A DNA stretch of 64,000 bases from positions 477,001 through 541,000 of the forward strand of contig OY725506.1 in the NCBI GenBank assembly GCA_963281255.1, written 5' to 3'. Position 1 is the stretch's first letter, and each line of letters begins with the position of its first letter. Made by a program: the position numbers and the translations under genes. This stretch comes from Aphrocallistes beatrix. Lineage: Eukaryota > Porifera > Hexactinellida > Sceptrulophora > Aphrocallistidae. The notes under the pieces are model-generated. The model saw nothing but the letters and a program-made list of their open reading frames with translations, did not search any database and was not told the DNA's origin. Below, piece by piece: positions 1 to 13,200 of this stretch.

Positions 1-26
1 TTTTCAGCTGTATCAGTCATAACAAC

Positions 27-1231
27 CTGGTTCTAGAGTGTTAGCGCTGGAAGATCCTGTCTCAGAGGAAGTGGACTGTTTACTGCTAGGTCTTTCTGAT
101 TCGTTGAATGTTTCCGAACAGCTGCTTTTCTGTCGTTTTGCTGGGTCGGGCTTCCCTTCCTAAACACAAACAATTCTCAGATTATAACAACAACAACAAC
201 AACAACAACAATGTTGTTACAACAAACATACCTTTTCAATGAACTGATTTAAATCGAGGTAGAAGGGAAAAGTCATTCTAGATTTAAAGATAGTTATGAA
301 GTTATTTAAGAGAGAGTTCAAGTAGAACTCTATTTCAGGAATGGAGTAGGGACCTTACTTGTCGTTCAGTTTAATTCTGTGCATTGTTGTGTAATCGAAA
401 TCAAAGCGTTTGAGTTGAAGCGTGAGTAAGTAAGGAAATTTCGTAAACTTTAATCCCTAAACAACAACAACTTTGAAAATAAACAGAAATAAAGAAAATA
501 ATATTCCTAAAAAAGTTGAAAAATACAAAAGAACATCAAACGAGACACTGACTTAAATCAAAAGATTAACATCAAAGTTCATCTTCCATCAGTAGAAAAT
601 CATGATTAGAGAGAATAATGAGAATTCCAGGTTGAAAGGAATAATTATCAAAATGAAAGCTTCATCATTATACATTTATATTTGTTTCAGGTCATATTGC
701 GACAGAATAAGATCAGAGAACCTTTCAAAGTGATTAGTATAGAATAATTACGAGGTTTCCTACCATACAGCTAAGACGCGTCAAATTGAATGTGAATTAT
801 GTGAATGAGTTTTTGATAATTATAAACCTAGTATTCCGTATCAATACTTGTTTACTTCATTAGAAATACAATATGTATGATCCTGAAATTCTCATGAATC
901 TTACGAAGTTTAATAATCCAATTTGTTCAGGACATAGATAATTGAAAATATCATAAATATACAGAATAATGAAAATACGTACTCAAGAAAATATGAATAT
1001 AAAGTAAATATTTGCGATACTTCACACTTCTTGTTTATAAGATTTAGCTTCCATACTTTCAGGGAATTCAGTAGTGTGAGAGTTGGAATCACCTTTCTTA
1101 CTCGTAACAGTGATGGAGCAGAGGTGGGAAGGATATGAAAGTTGTTTCTTGGATTTCTGTTGTGTGATTTGCAAAGAATAAACCGGCGGCTTCAAGGAGG
1201 GATAATAACGAGTGTCTCTGTTCCTAGATCG

Positions 1232-1289
<58 letters not shown>

Positions 1290-4200
1290 CTACTTCTCCT
1301 AGGTTGTGCTGGTAAGAATTGGTAACAGAAACAAGCCAGAAATCCCATTAAGATTGAAGTTAAAATTTTCCTTCTGTCATCCATATTGTAGCAGATAAGC
1401 ATAATGATGACACAGAGGAACAAGAGAATTGCCGTAGTGATGAAACACGTGAAAAAAACTTGAAGAAAAATAGGCAGGATAGAGGTATCAAAATAATTTG
1501 CACATGAAAATGAGAACTCGTCTAGGATGTCCCCACAATTCGGAGAGGTTGGATGGATGGTTGGAGCTGATAAGACCAAGTCAAGCCAACAAGCAAAGAA
1601 GATTAAAACTCTCATTGAAATGCGATTGATTCAATTATTATATTACAAACTGAGTTATTGTCTTATATAGAGCCGGTGTACACCAATTACTATTGTTATG
1701 ACTGACTAGTTAGAACCACACAGATCATCCATCATGTTACAGCGTATAGAAAGCATAATGCAAAACAATGAGACGAAGCTAGTACAGAATCACTACAAAA
1801 TCACTACACTGAAATTTGAGATAATTATCAGCTGATACGGATATTCAAATGAACATCTGAGTTAAATTTTTGTCACTTTCAAGCTATTAGTTAATCCGTG
1901 GATTATATAATTATTATATAATTACAGTAGAACTCGGTTAGTACGTACTAATTTCTCTGAACCAAAATTCATTTATTATATAGATTCCTATGTAATATCA
2001 ACTCGGTTAGTACGTACTTACGGATAGTACGTACTTTTTTCCGCTTCCCGGAGGGGTACGTACTAACCGAGTTCTACTGTATTTATAATAATTATATAAT
2101 AATTATATAATAATTATATAATAATCATATAATTATTATATAATTATTATATAATAATAGCTTCCAACTGGTGACATGGGGTTTTCAGGGGTGTAGATTT
2201 CGAATATCATATTTTCGAGTAAATTTGATAATTAATTTGTTTAATTTTGTTTACTTTTGTTTACATTAGATACATAAAGTAAACAAATACAAAAAGAGGC
2301 TAGAGACTGGCTTTCAACGGTTGACATAGGATTTTCAGGGGTGTAGATTTCGAATATCATATTTTCGAAGCTATATGAGAAATTATTTATTAAATTTTGT
2401 TTACAATATTTATATAAAGTAACCAAACTCCCAAAATAAGCGATTGATAAACTCCAGGCGCCCGCAGAGAGACTCTGCGGACACAAAGTGTCTGCAAGCC
2501 GCGGAGCGCAAGCAAGCGAAGCGTGCTTGTGAAAGTAAAATATGTAGTTTATATTAACCATATACTAAATTTGGACTCATGCACTCTTCCCTCCTATGCT
2601 GGGTAATCCACTGTTTCAGGGGGATTACATATGAGCCTACTGACTATAAGTGTGCTACCCTCTGACTTTCTGTATAATTCAGGTTAAAACTATTGGTTTA
2701 GTTAGATACAAAACAAAGTAGAGGAATGTGATACTAACCTTGTGTGCATCACACTTCTTTCCACAATTCTCGCACTGATACTAAATATAGAACAAACAGT
2801 AAAACACAAGAGTTTGAGTGGAAAAGAAAAGAAGTGGGAATTGAACCTGATTTTCCTCGTCCAATGTTTCTGGTTCTATAAACGCTTCAAGTGCTTCTTC
2901 CTACCAAAAAACGAAAAAATAAATAACTAAAGCCAACATAGATAAGACAGTAAAGGATCTAATTATTAATTTCTCAAGAGAGTAAATACAGAGTTCGATA
3001 AATTCCTTTACACTGTATATAATGATTAGATTATACCAGTGGTTCCATGGACCCCTTAATGGTCCACAGAAGATATCAGGGGGTCCACACAATATAGGAA
3101 TAATTGCAATAGGGAGTCTACAGTCAAAAAAGGTTGAAAATAGTTGTTTTTAGGAAATACAATTGTCCTTGCTTATTCTTGGTCTATTCTACACAACTCA
3201 CGCACCACAGACGAATAAGCAACGTTAGAGCCAAACGGTCTGATGACCAATGGGATATCTAGGAATGTGTCGTGTCTAGCAGACTCTTGTCTACATTCCA
3301 AGCACTTCACATAGTCCTTCATCTCCCCTTGGTAGAGGTGGTTGATGAGACAAGCCTAGAGAGGTGAACTAGCAGTTATAGAATGCACTAGGAAATAAAT
3401 GAATACTGTGTGAATGAAGAGCTTCAGTATAAATGATTGATAGCTAAGTTGACTAATTCATTGAAAGATGATGAAGAATTATGAATTATTCAAAATCTCA
3501 AACATTAGTGCAGATTTTATGCCCAAAAGTGGTTAAAAGGTTGCTCATGTTATATACCTCTAACATTGCTCAGGCCCTAAGCGAAATATCAAATATTTTT
3601 TCATTATTTTAATTTCAAATTTTGAGTAATTCATTGATAATTCATGAATTAGTCAACTTAGATTGATAGTATAGTTAACAGTTATATTTAACAGGGATAT
3701 CAAAATGGAGGGAATATTTGTTGGTTATTGACTTGAATACCACTGACCTGTTCCGTATTCTTAAAGTTAATCTCGAGAGCATCGAACATAACTCTACACA
3801 ACTCCTGTACATCATGTTGCTGCCAAGCTAGTAAACAAACAAAGTAAACATGAATGTTGTTGTTGTTGTTGTGTTTGAAAAGATCATTCATATTTGTTGA
3901 CATACTTGTTTAGATATGAATAATATGAACTATACCTTCATTTGTGTCCCACCCAAAGCTCCTTGTAATGTCAGTCGTTTCGACAGCTCTTTTATCAGAA
4001 GTCTAGCAAAGTATATTATCCAATCAAATGTCTCATACTTAAGTATAAATGTATTGGAACCTCCGTTCCATTATGATAACACAATTAGTGTGCTCAGCGA
4101 TGAAGCATTCCATTGCACCTTACCTGTAACTGTATAAACAACCTTTGCAGTTGGTATGGAATACATCTCTCCTTCCCATTCTCATTCTTGTTAAACCTCC

Positions 4201-7200
4201 ACCTAATAAACACAAACACAAACACAAACAAACAAACAAACGAATGAATCTCTAGAAAGGAGATGTTTATCTACCTGTAGAGAGCATTCCTGAACTCAGG
4301 AGACATGTACAGAGTCTGTAGGAGACTGTTGAGATAGCAAGTCATGGCTTGGTTCACGAGACCAACGAAACCTAAGAGAGATAGAAATAAGTTGAATCAA
4401 AGTACAGGTGACTCCGCTTAATCGGGACACTTTGTCCAGGGATATTTTGCCCGATTAAGCGGAGTTCCCAATTTACCGATGAAATTTATTATTAGCTTCT
4501 ATGTATGGGAACCATTCCGTTCCTGGAGACTTGTCTTAGTTAAGCGGAGTTGATTGTATATCAAATAATGAAGAAAAAACTGAAAATATAGGGAGGTGGC
4601 ATTTTTATCAATGAGATTTCTTCAAATTTGTCAGTCATTTGAGATACGTTATTATAAATTAAATTTTGATCGAAATAGAAAACGGATTTAGTGAATAGAA
4701 TTTTCCTTGCAAGAGCTAGAATAGTTTCTGCCGTCAAGTTTGCTAGTTTAATAAACTAGATCAGAGAGAGAGTCAGCGGATGTGTTCCTACCTGTCTCTG
4801 ACTGCTGGAGCTGATAGGAGTACCAGACAGTCCCTGGGGTGTAGGAGGGACGCATCCCGTCTGATGCAGGACTGTTCGTACTCCAGTTCTTGTTCCAAGT
4901 CACGTTAGTCAGCTGAACATTCTTCTGCTCATCATCCTGTTGGGGAGAAATTATCATTGGGGACCAATCAATTTGATTAACAAAATTATAACATTCCTTT
5001 GTACCAATATCGTAGTCAGGTTAGGATAAATGACAGAGATAACTCACATCTGATACAACTTGGGGCTGTCTGTCGTTCTTATCTCGAATGCAAATAACTT
5101 CTCTCTTCGTTTTAAATCCGAAATCGTAGAGAGAGGTCTTGTTGTCTATGTCTAGTTCCACCTCGTTGTCTTTCACTGAGCTGTCCTAGATAGTTACACA
5201 ACAACATAACAACAAATACAAACAAATATATATACATATACACAAGTAAACAAACTGGAATAATAAATATTATACAGTAATATTTTAGAAAATTTATTTA
5301 TTTCGTTTAAGTAGCTAATTTTAGTGGTTAAAACACAAATTTACATAAAATAAACAATTCCGAGATATAAATAACAACATTTGGATTGTAAACAAGTAAA
5401 GTTAACTAATTCAATTCGTGAAATCAATCTTAGATATCACGTTACACTCTCTAAAGACATTTTAAATACCACCCAACCCTCTTGTATATAAATGCCACAA
5501 AATATTACGTCACAAACTCATCTAGCAATCTAAGTGCATAACTAGAGTATCTAAGGTACATGCAGGTAAAACAGTTAGTTAGAACATTATGGTAACACAG
5601 TTAGTTAGAACATGATGGTAAAACAGTTAGTTAGAACATGGTGGTGACACAGTTAGTTAGAACATGGTGGTAACACAGTTAGTTAGAACATGATGGTATC
5701 ACAGTTAGTAGCTTATATCCATCGGATCAGAGTCCAATGGATTGACAGTGATTACAAAGTGGTCATAAGCTATTTTCTGGTCATCACCCACACATCCAGC
5801 GTACTTGTACTCGCTCCTTGCTTCGATCTCGAACCTCACCGCTTCCGAATGAAGAGGTTTGCACTCAAACACAGCTGTGCAGTTATATAGGCCTATTCCA
5901 CAGATAGTGTTGCTCTTGATGGAGTGTCCGCATTCAGGACAGCGGAGTTTGTGGATTTCTGAGTAGAGAAAGCATTCGTTATTCTCCTTTTTATAGAAAC
6001 CTTTCGAGTCGATGACGAATTCGTTGTAAGCCTTGCACCGAGGAGACGAACACTTCCCCATGAAGTTAAGACCGTCATCCACCGTTCTCCACGAAACCCC
6101 TCCAACCACCAGCTCCTTAACTCGGAAATTCTCCTTCTTTGTCATGTCCGCAAACCTAAAAATACCCATGTGCCCCCCTCTAATACGTGGCACCATATGG
6201 ATAGTGGCGTCCCTCTCGATCTTATAGTCGGACAAGGTAGTCGGGGAATCGTTTTCAGAGGTGCTCAAGTTGTGACTCCCGTAAATCAGGCGAAAAAACT
6301 CTGAACCGACCAAGGTTCGATGCGAGATTATCTCCATTAACTCGTTTACGGTCACAGAATCAAACTCTGTGAGGTTAACAGCCAAGTTGCGACCGTCTGG
6401 CTGCCTAACGAAGATTTGCACGGAGTTGCTTGTCATAGTTCAGTTCGAGGTAAAGTTTAGTTGCAGTGTTATATGGCAAAAGTTGAGATTTATATATATG
6501 CATAGATGTGCATACAGAAATATATTTTTAACTGTTTGAAAGATGGTAACATTATTCAGCAGAAAATCTTACCCCGTGGACAATTAGAAATTCTCCTCAA
6601 ATGCAAAACTTAAATTCTTGAAAAAGGAGAGAAAACCCTTTTTAAAAATTAGGTACTTTTTGTATAAAAACAAAATACAAAATTGAATCTTAGAAAAGTT
6701 CAAAATATAAAAATTGTTTCGTGTAAACAAATGAGAAAGTCATTTAGGAAAGAAGATAGTGCACAAATGATTCAAGAAGAATTCAGACACAACCAAGAGA
6801 ACTGTAAAATAATATTCACCACACCAACAATAATGAGCAAATGGAACGTAACGTCTAACAGAAGTGCAAAGGAAATATACGAATTTAATTGTTTGCACTT
6901 CATTGCATCACAGTACAGTTATTACACACTGAAGACTGATGCATGTGTCTATCACTGTCACGCACTGTGTTGGAATTGTAGATATTTAAACGAATCTGTG
7001 TTTAAGTTTAAACAACAAGTAAACGGGTTCAATAGGAACTATACGTATATAGAAGCTGATTTTTGTAGAAAGCTTGAATGGAAATATTTAATGAAACATT
7101 AACACCTCAGTATAAACATTTTAACATTCTAAGTTTACATCTCAAGTTGCACAATCGCACATATTGCCTTATTTTATCTACGGAGAATTAAAAATTAAAC

Positions 7201-10200
7201 TCGAAAACAAAACATAAATCCTTGAAAAATAGATTTTTTCAAAAATCGTTACCTTTTCATAAAAATGAAATACATAATTGGAACTATGATAAGTCTAAAA
7301 TTGTTGTATACTCAACCTACACGTGTAGTTCACGTTTCGCATTAACGTCACTTAGGTTTCAAGGGGAGCTATAGTTATTACTACAAGAAGACTCCTCAGA
7401 GAATTGTAATATAATATTACACGGACAGTTCACGAGGATCGCAATATATCCCCATTAGGGTTGGCTAATTAACCCACGCCCCGGGTTAAACCCGGGCTGG
7501 GCAAAACCCCCTTTTGTGGGTTAAACTGGGTTAAAGTGGGTTTTATTATAATGTATGTACTTGTAAATCTTAGCGATATCAATTGTTTGGATTGAAAATC
7601 CCTATACTGCAAGTATTATATTGAGATTCCGTAATGATGTTTTTAATAAGACCTCTGATGTACAAACATGGAATTTCTTAAAATGTACAACAATCTAATG
7701 TGCTTTCAAGAAACAAGGATACTACTGTTATATATGTAGAGCAGTTTGTCTTTTTTACCTACTCTAATCATAGCGGTTACTGCATGTATAATGGCTAGTT
7801 TTGTGGTGACCCAGTGATCCTGTTCAAAGCTATTTTTCTAAAAGTAGAAGGTCTAATGTGAGGCGCATAAATGCTTCTATCGAGCGGATATTTTCTAACT
7901 TTAGTTTAGTCCAGAACAAACTTCGAAATAGATTAGACTTAGAGAACCAGCAAAATTGATAACCTGTTATCGGGAATAGAGAGGTTCAGTGGAGTTTGAC
8001 TGGCGATTTGCTTTTCATTTGTTTTAGATTTTCAATGTAATAGATTTGATATGCAACTCTTAATAAATACGCTTATATAATTAATTATATCGTTGAATTT
8101 GAAAACAAAGACAGTGACTGGGAAAATCTGTTTCTGGAGAATAAAACCTGTTTTAACCCGGGTTAAATTCCAACCCTGATCCCCATTATAGGTAAAGTTG
8201 AAAAATATTTGTTGGGATAACTAATAATAAACACAAACATCACATCTAAACAAATATCTAGGTTCTAGAACTAAGCAAACTAACTAAACTTATCAATCAA
8301 TACAGAAGAACAAAATAACTTCTTGCAGCTATTTATAGTTTTTTAACGATTAGCATAATATACTCATATTTAATCTTATCCTTCTTACCTATGCAACCGG
8401 CGTATTGGTACTTATCCTTAGACACAATGTCGTAAGAAATCTCGTCTTTATCTTCTTGCTTGCATGTCACAGTCAGCTTACATTGATAAATCCCAACACC
8501 AATCACTTCTTTCTTGTTAAGTTTGACATTACACATGGGACATTCTAGCTTGCTAATCTCGAAATTGAGCATGCAATGACCACCAGTGGATTTATAGAAT
8601 CCTTTATTCACTAGTACAGTGTCGTTCAAAGCATCGCACCCAACTTGCTTACAAGTTCCAGTAAAACTCAGGCCTAAGCTCACTGCTCTCCATTGCGGAC
8701 CGCATTCAAACTCGATAGGTTTGAATTTGTCTTCCGAGGTGACGTCAGCGAATCTCAGTGGATTAAAACATGGACCTCCTCCTCCAAGTAATCTTGAAAC
8801 TATCACAATATTTGATCCCCTTTTAATACCATAATAACACAGAGTATGTTCGCTTTCCAATTCTTTTGATCCAAATAATAATCTCAGTCTTTCCACTTCG
8901 ACACCAGTCCTGGCTTGAATTATAGACTTTAGTTCTGAAACTTTAAAATCTTTAAATTTGGATGATCTAATTGGTATAGTAAGATCTTTTCCTCCAAAAC
9001 CTGATATATATATATCTTCCATTATTGTAAACAAACGCAACCGTTAATCGATATCAAAATATATTCTAATAAACTTATCCAAAAAAACTGTAATAAATTA
9101 CAATTATCTCAGTTGATCGTGCTTATATACGTACAGAGTCATTGAACTAAAGAATAGCTGTAAGCACTAGATTCTAGAACAGATCATTATCTACAATCAA
9201 GACGAGATGATGCAATATTTCCAGATTATATAACTAATTAGTTTCATGATAGCAGTAAGTTCAATTCTATGAAGAACAGCAAACACAAACAAATAACAGG
9301 AAACATAAACAAACACACAAACAGCAGTAAGCATCATTTATAAACATCAAATCGAATAAACACTTAAAGTGTTGATCAACAGACTGATAGTGCAGCTCCA
9401 TTATAACACCACACCACCATTAATTGTATAGAATGTGTCCGTGTACCGTATGGCAGTGGTTGGGATTAGGGGTAAATTACTACGTTGAGGGTAATTTCAG
9501 GTTTTCTGGGGTAACTAGACTCGTCAGGAATAAAATAGTGTTAACGTAACTTTAAAATGAGTGTTGCTAGTTTCAAATTACCACAATTAATATTATAATA
9601 ATAGTAACAAGTGACACCATTATACTAGCTATTATTAGAATTAGATTCAGGTTTAGTCAGGTTGTCTTGTATATAAACAAACTGCTTGGTTTTCCGTGTT
9701 TATCATTTGAATGGGGCATTAGTAAAATCTCATTCCTTCTAGATAATCATTAGTTCAAATAAATAGTAATTATCGCAACATCACAGTCTAGTCAATCTCG
9801 TACATGCCATCCGTCCCGTTTTGTCGTGATGTCCCAACCTTGTTTGTTCATATATCCATGTATTCATTAAGCAGAAGTTTCTATTAATACTATTTGATTG
9901 GTGGAATATTAGGAACTGAGAATAGTGTTCTATTTCGAGGAGCTCAATAGTAAGATGTTAAGTATTGAAGGTTTGACTCATAATGATTTAGTTTAATACA
10001 TGTAAGGGTCCTATAGAATAAAAACAAACAAGAAAATACAAATATACAAATTTACAAGCATAAAAGTATTGGAGCTACGAGGATACAGAAAATAAGAATT
10101 AAGTATAAAGTTGTGTTCAAGATATAACAATCAAACTTGCTAACTAATGCCTAACAAATAGTGTAAAGAAAGAAGAGAGAAAATGAACTTAGGTTAGCTC

Positions 10201-13200
10201 TGTGGCACTAACAGTCTTACACTCCACTATTCTACTATTACTAGGTCCACGTCTTTTGAAGATAAGTCTTCCAGTGGCTTAACAATCAGTTTGATGTATT
10301 CATATTCAATCTTATCTTTCTCTTTATAGCATCCTGCATATTCCATCTTATCTCCTGCTACAATTTCGTAAGAGATCTTATCTTTTCCTTCCTGCTTACA
10401 CTGTACATTAAGTCTACATTTATAAATGCCAAGACCTGTTACGTTCTTCTTAGCGAGAAATGATTTACACATGGGACATTGTAATTCTGTTATCTCACTG
10501 TTGAGAAGGCACAAGCCATTATATGAGTCATAAAACTCTTTCATTACCCAGACATTGTTATTATAAGCTACGCAAGAAGGTTTCTTGCAGATTCCTACAA
10601 AATTTAACCCTCGAGTTATTATACGCCATTGCGGAGCATCTTTCGATAATTCCAAAGTTTTGAATTTATCTTTGGAAGTAATGTCAACAAATTTCAGCGG
10701 GAGAAGACCGGTACCTCCAGAAATCGCAAGCGTAAGCGTAATATTCGAATTATTTTGAATATCGTAATCCTTGAATGCCATACTCTTCCCATCTCGTACA
10801 TCGTATAACTCTCGACCATTATAGATCAACCTCTGCTCTCCTACATTAATAACAGATTTTTTCTGAATGATATTCTTAAGTTCTGAAATTTTGGTCCCTG
10901 AAAAAGTAGCTGATTGGAGTTTAATAGTATAAATGCTATCGCCAATCCCTTTTACAAATAAATTATTTAATTCAGATTCCATTTTACCAAACAATAGATT
11001 CACAAGAAATATCACAAAATTTGAGTGAGATACAATCAAATATATCTCTCTACATATATATCGTGTAAGTTATTCACAAATGCATATTGGTAACATGACC
11101 TGAAGATGACCATATATGTACATATTAAATAACAGTATTAAAACACGAGCCTTGGACGCTTCGCAGTTTACAATACGTGTGGATACTTTATACACATTGT
11201 TGAATTGTGCAGATAACTTCATCTATTTGCCATTAAGTATTCTATTAATAACTCATTCCTAAAATTAATGCAAGTCAATAAGCAAACCTTATGTAATATA
11301 TTTGTGTAATTAATCCTTTATAATTACAGTAATTTTTTGGGTTTAAACCCGGTACTCCTCGTCTTGTCTCTAGATTGCAATCGCACCATTTCAATTTCTG
11401 TGTCGATAGTATTTCTCGAGGATAAAATTATTACTTCCACTCAATTAAATTAGTCGATGATACAATTTAACATAATTGCCTAGGTATAGAAGTCAACTTT
11501 TATTATTTCGTCTACCTAAACACACTTAAACTTATTTGAAAATTTAATCGGTTTCAATTAATAAAGTGTTTGGATAATCAAGGTTGTACTATCCTTATTC
11601 CACTTATCCGGGAATAATTTCCCACTGTGTTGCTATAATGATGCTTGCAGGGTAAATACAGAAGACGTCTGAATACACACAGTGAACCCTCGCTTATCCG
11701 AACACAATGCTGAATGAAGCAGATCTTTGTTCATACAATATCGTTGTATTCATTAAGCAGAGGTTCTCATTAATACTAATTGATCGGAATATTAGATATT
11801 AAGAATAATATAAAATAGTGTTCACTATTTCGAGGTGTTCACTAACAAAGTATTGGAGGTTTGACTTTAGTTTGATTTAGTTTAATACATGTAAGGGTCC
11901 TATAGGTAAAAACACACAAGAAAATACAAAACTACAAAACTACAAATCCACAAGCGTACAAAAATAGGATCTACGAGGACACAGAAAATAAATGAGCTAA
12001 GAATTAAGAATGAAGTTTTAGGTCAAGATATAACAACCTCTATTATTAACTAAACTATAATCAAAAGGGAAAATAAACATACATTATGAAACGAAGTGTT
12101 ACTTTTGAGACAAGGTAGTACTATATGAACTTAGGTTAGTTGCGTGCGACTAGACTGCACTACACTAATCCAATTGTATTAGGTCCACGTCTTTTGAAGA
12201 CAAGTTTTCCAAAGGTTTGACAATCAGTTTGATGTATTCATATTCAATCTTATCTTCCTCTTTCAAACACCCTGCATACTCATACTCCATCTTATCTCCT
12301 GCTACAATTTCGTAAGAGATCTCATCTTTTCCTTCCTGCTTAGACTCTACCTGAACTCTACACTGATAAATGCCGATACCAAACACATTCTTCTTAGCGA
12401 GAGCTGATTCACACATGGGACATTTCAGTTTTGTGATCTCAATGTTGAGAATGCAGTAGCCATTTTCTGATTCATATAATCCTTTCATTACCCAGACATC
12501 ATTATTACAAGCTACACAGAAAGGGTTTTCGCAGATTCCCAAAAAATTTAACCCTGGAGTTATTATACGCCATTCCGGGGCATCTTCGGATAATTCCTTT
12601 GTTTTGAATTTATCTTTGGAAGTAATGTCAGCAAATTTCAGCGGTAGAAAACCACCTCCACGAAGTACAGAGGTCAGCGTAATAATTGAATCATTTTGAA
12701 TATTGTAATCCTTGAATGTCATATACTTACCATCTCGTACCTCATACAATTCTGGACCCCTGTAAATCAACCTCTGCTCTCCTACATTAATACCGGATTT
12801 TTTCTGAATGATATCCTTAAGCTCCAATATTTTGGTCGCCGAAAAATTAGCTGGTTGGAGTTTAATAGTATAATGCTTACCGTCAATTCCATTCACAAAT
12901 AAATTATTTAATTTAGCTTCCATTTGATCAAACAATATACGTGTATTCACAAATCACAGAAATATCACCGAATTCGAGTAAGCGAGATGCAACAAATATA
13001 TGCACCTACCGACATATGGGTTATTTAGAAACGCATAATGGCACATGCAAGTCATATATCTGCGTAATGCAACATAAAGTTATCATAAACCATCTTATTA
13101 TCTAATCTAAATCAGAGAGAAGTGACTTTTATCAAATATCAGAATGTTCTCTATGTTAATCAAGCAAGTTCATATAATAATAATAAATGAAGTTATATCT

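Noticed and set aside
2241-2561. 106-codon minus-strand frame containing [14 protein letters not shown]
   Set aside because: The peptide comes from the GC-rich dispersed repeat and reappears at 31524-31745 and, in other frames, at 43600; it spans unrelated repeat units and has no gene signals.
10983-11039. Longer N terminus for Ubl paralogue 3 (and for paralogues 2 and 4)
   Set aside because: The upstream codons begin with TTG or GTG; the first ATG gives starts that align between paralogues (MESELNN / MEAKLNN / MEDIY).
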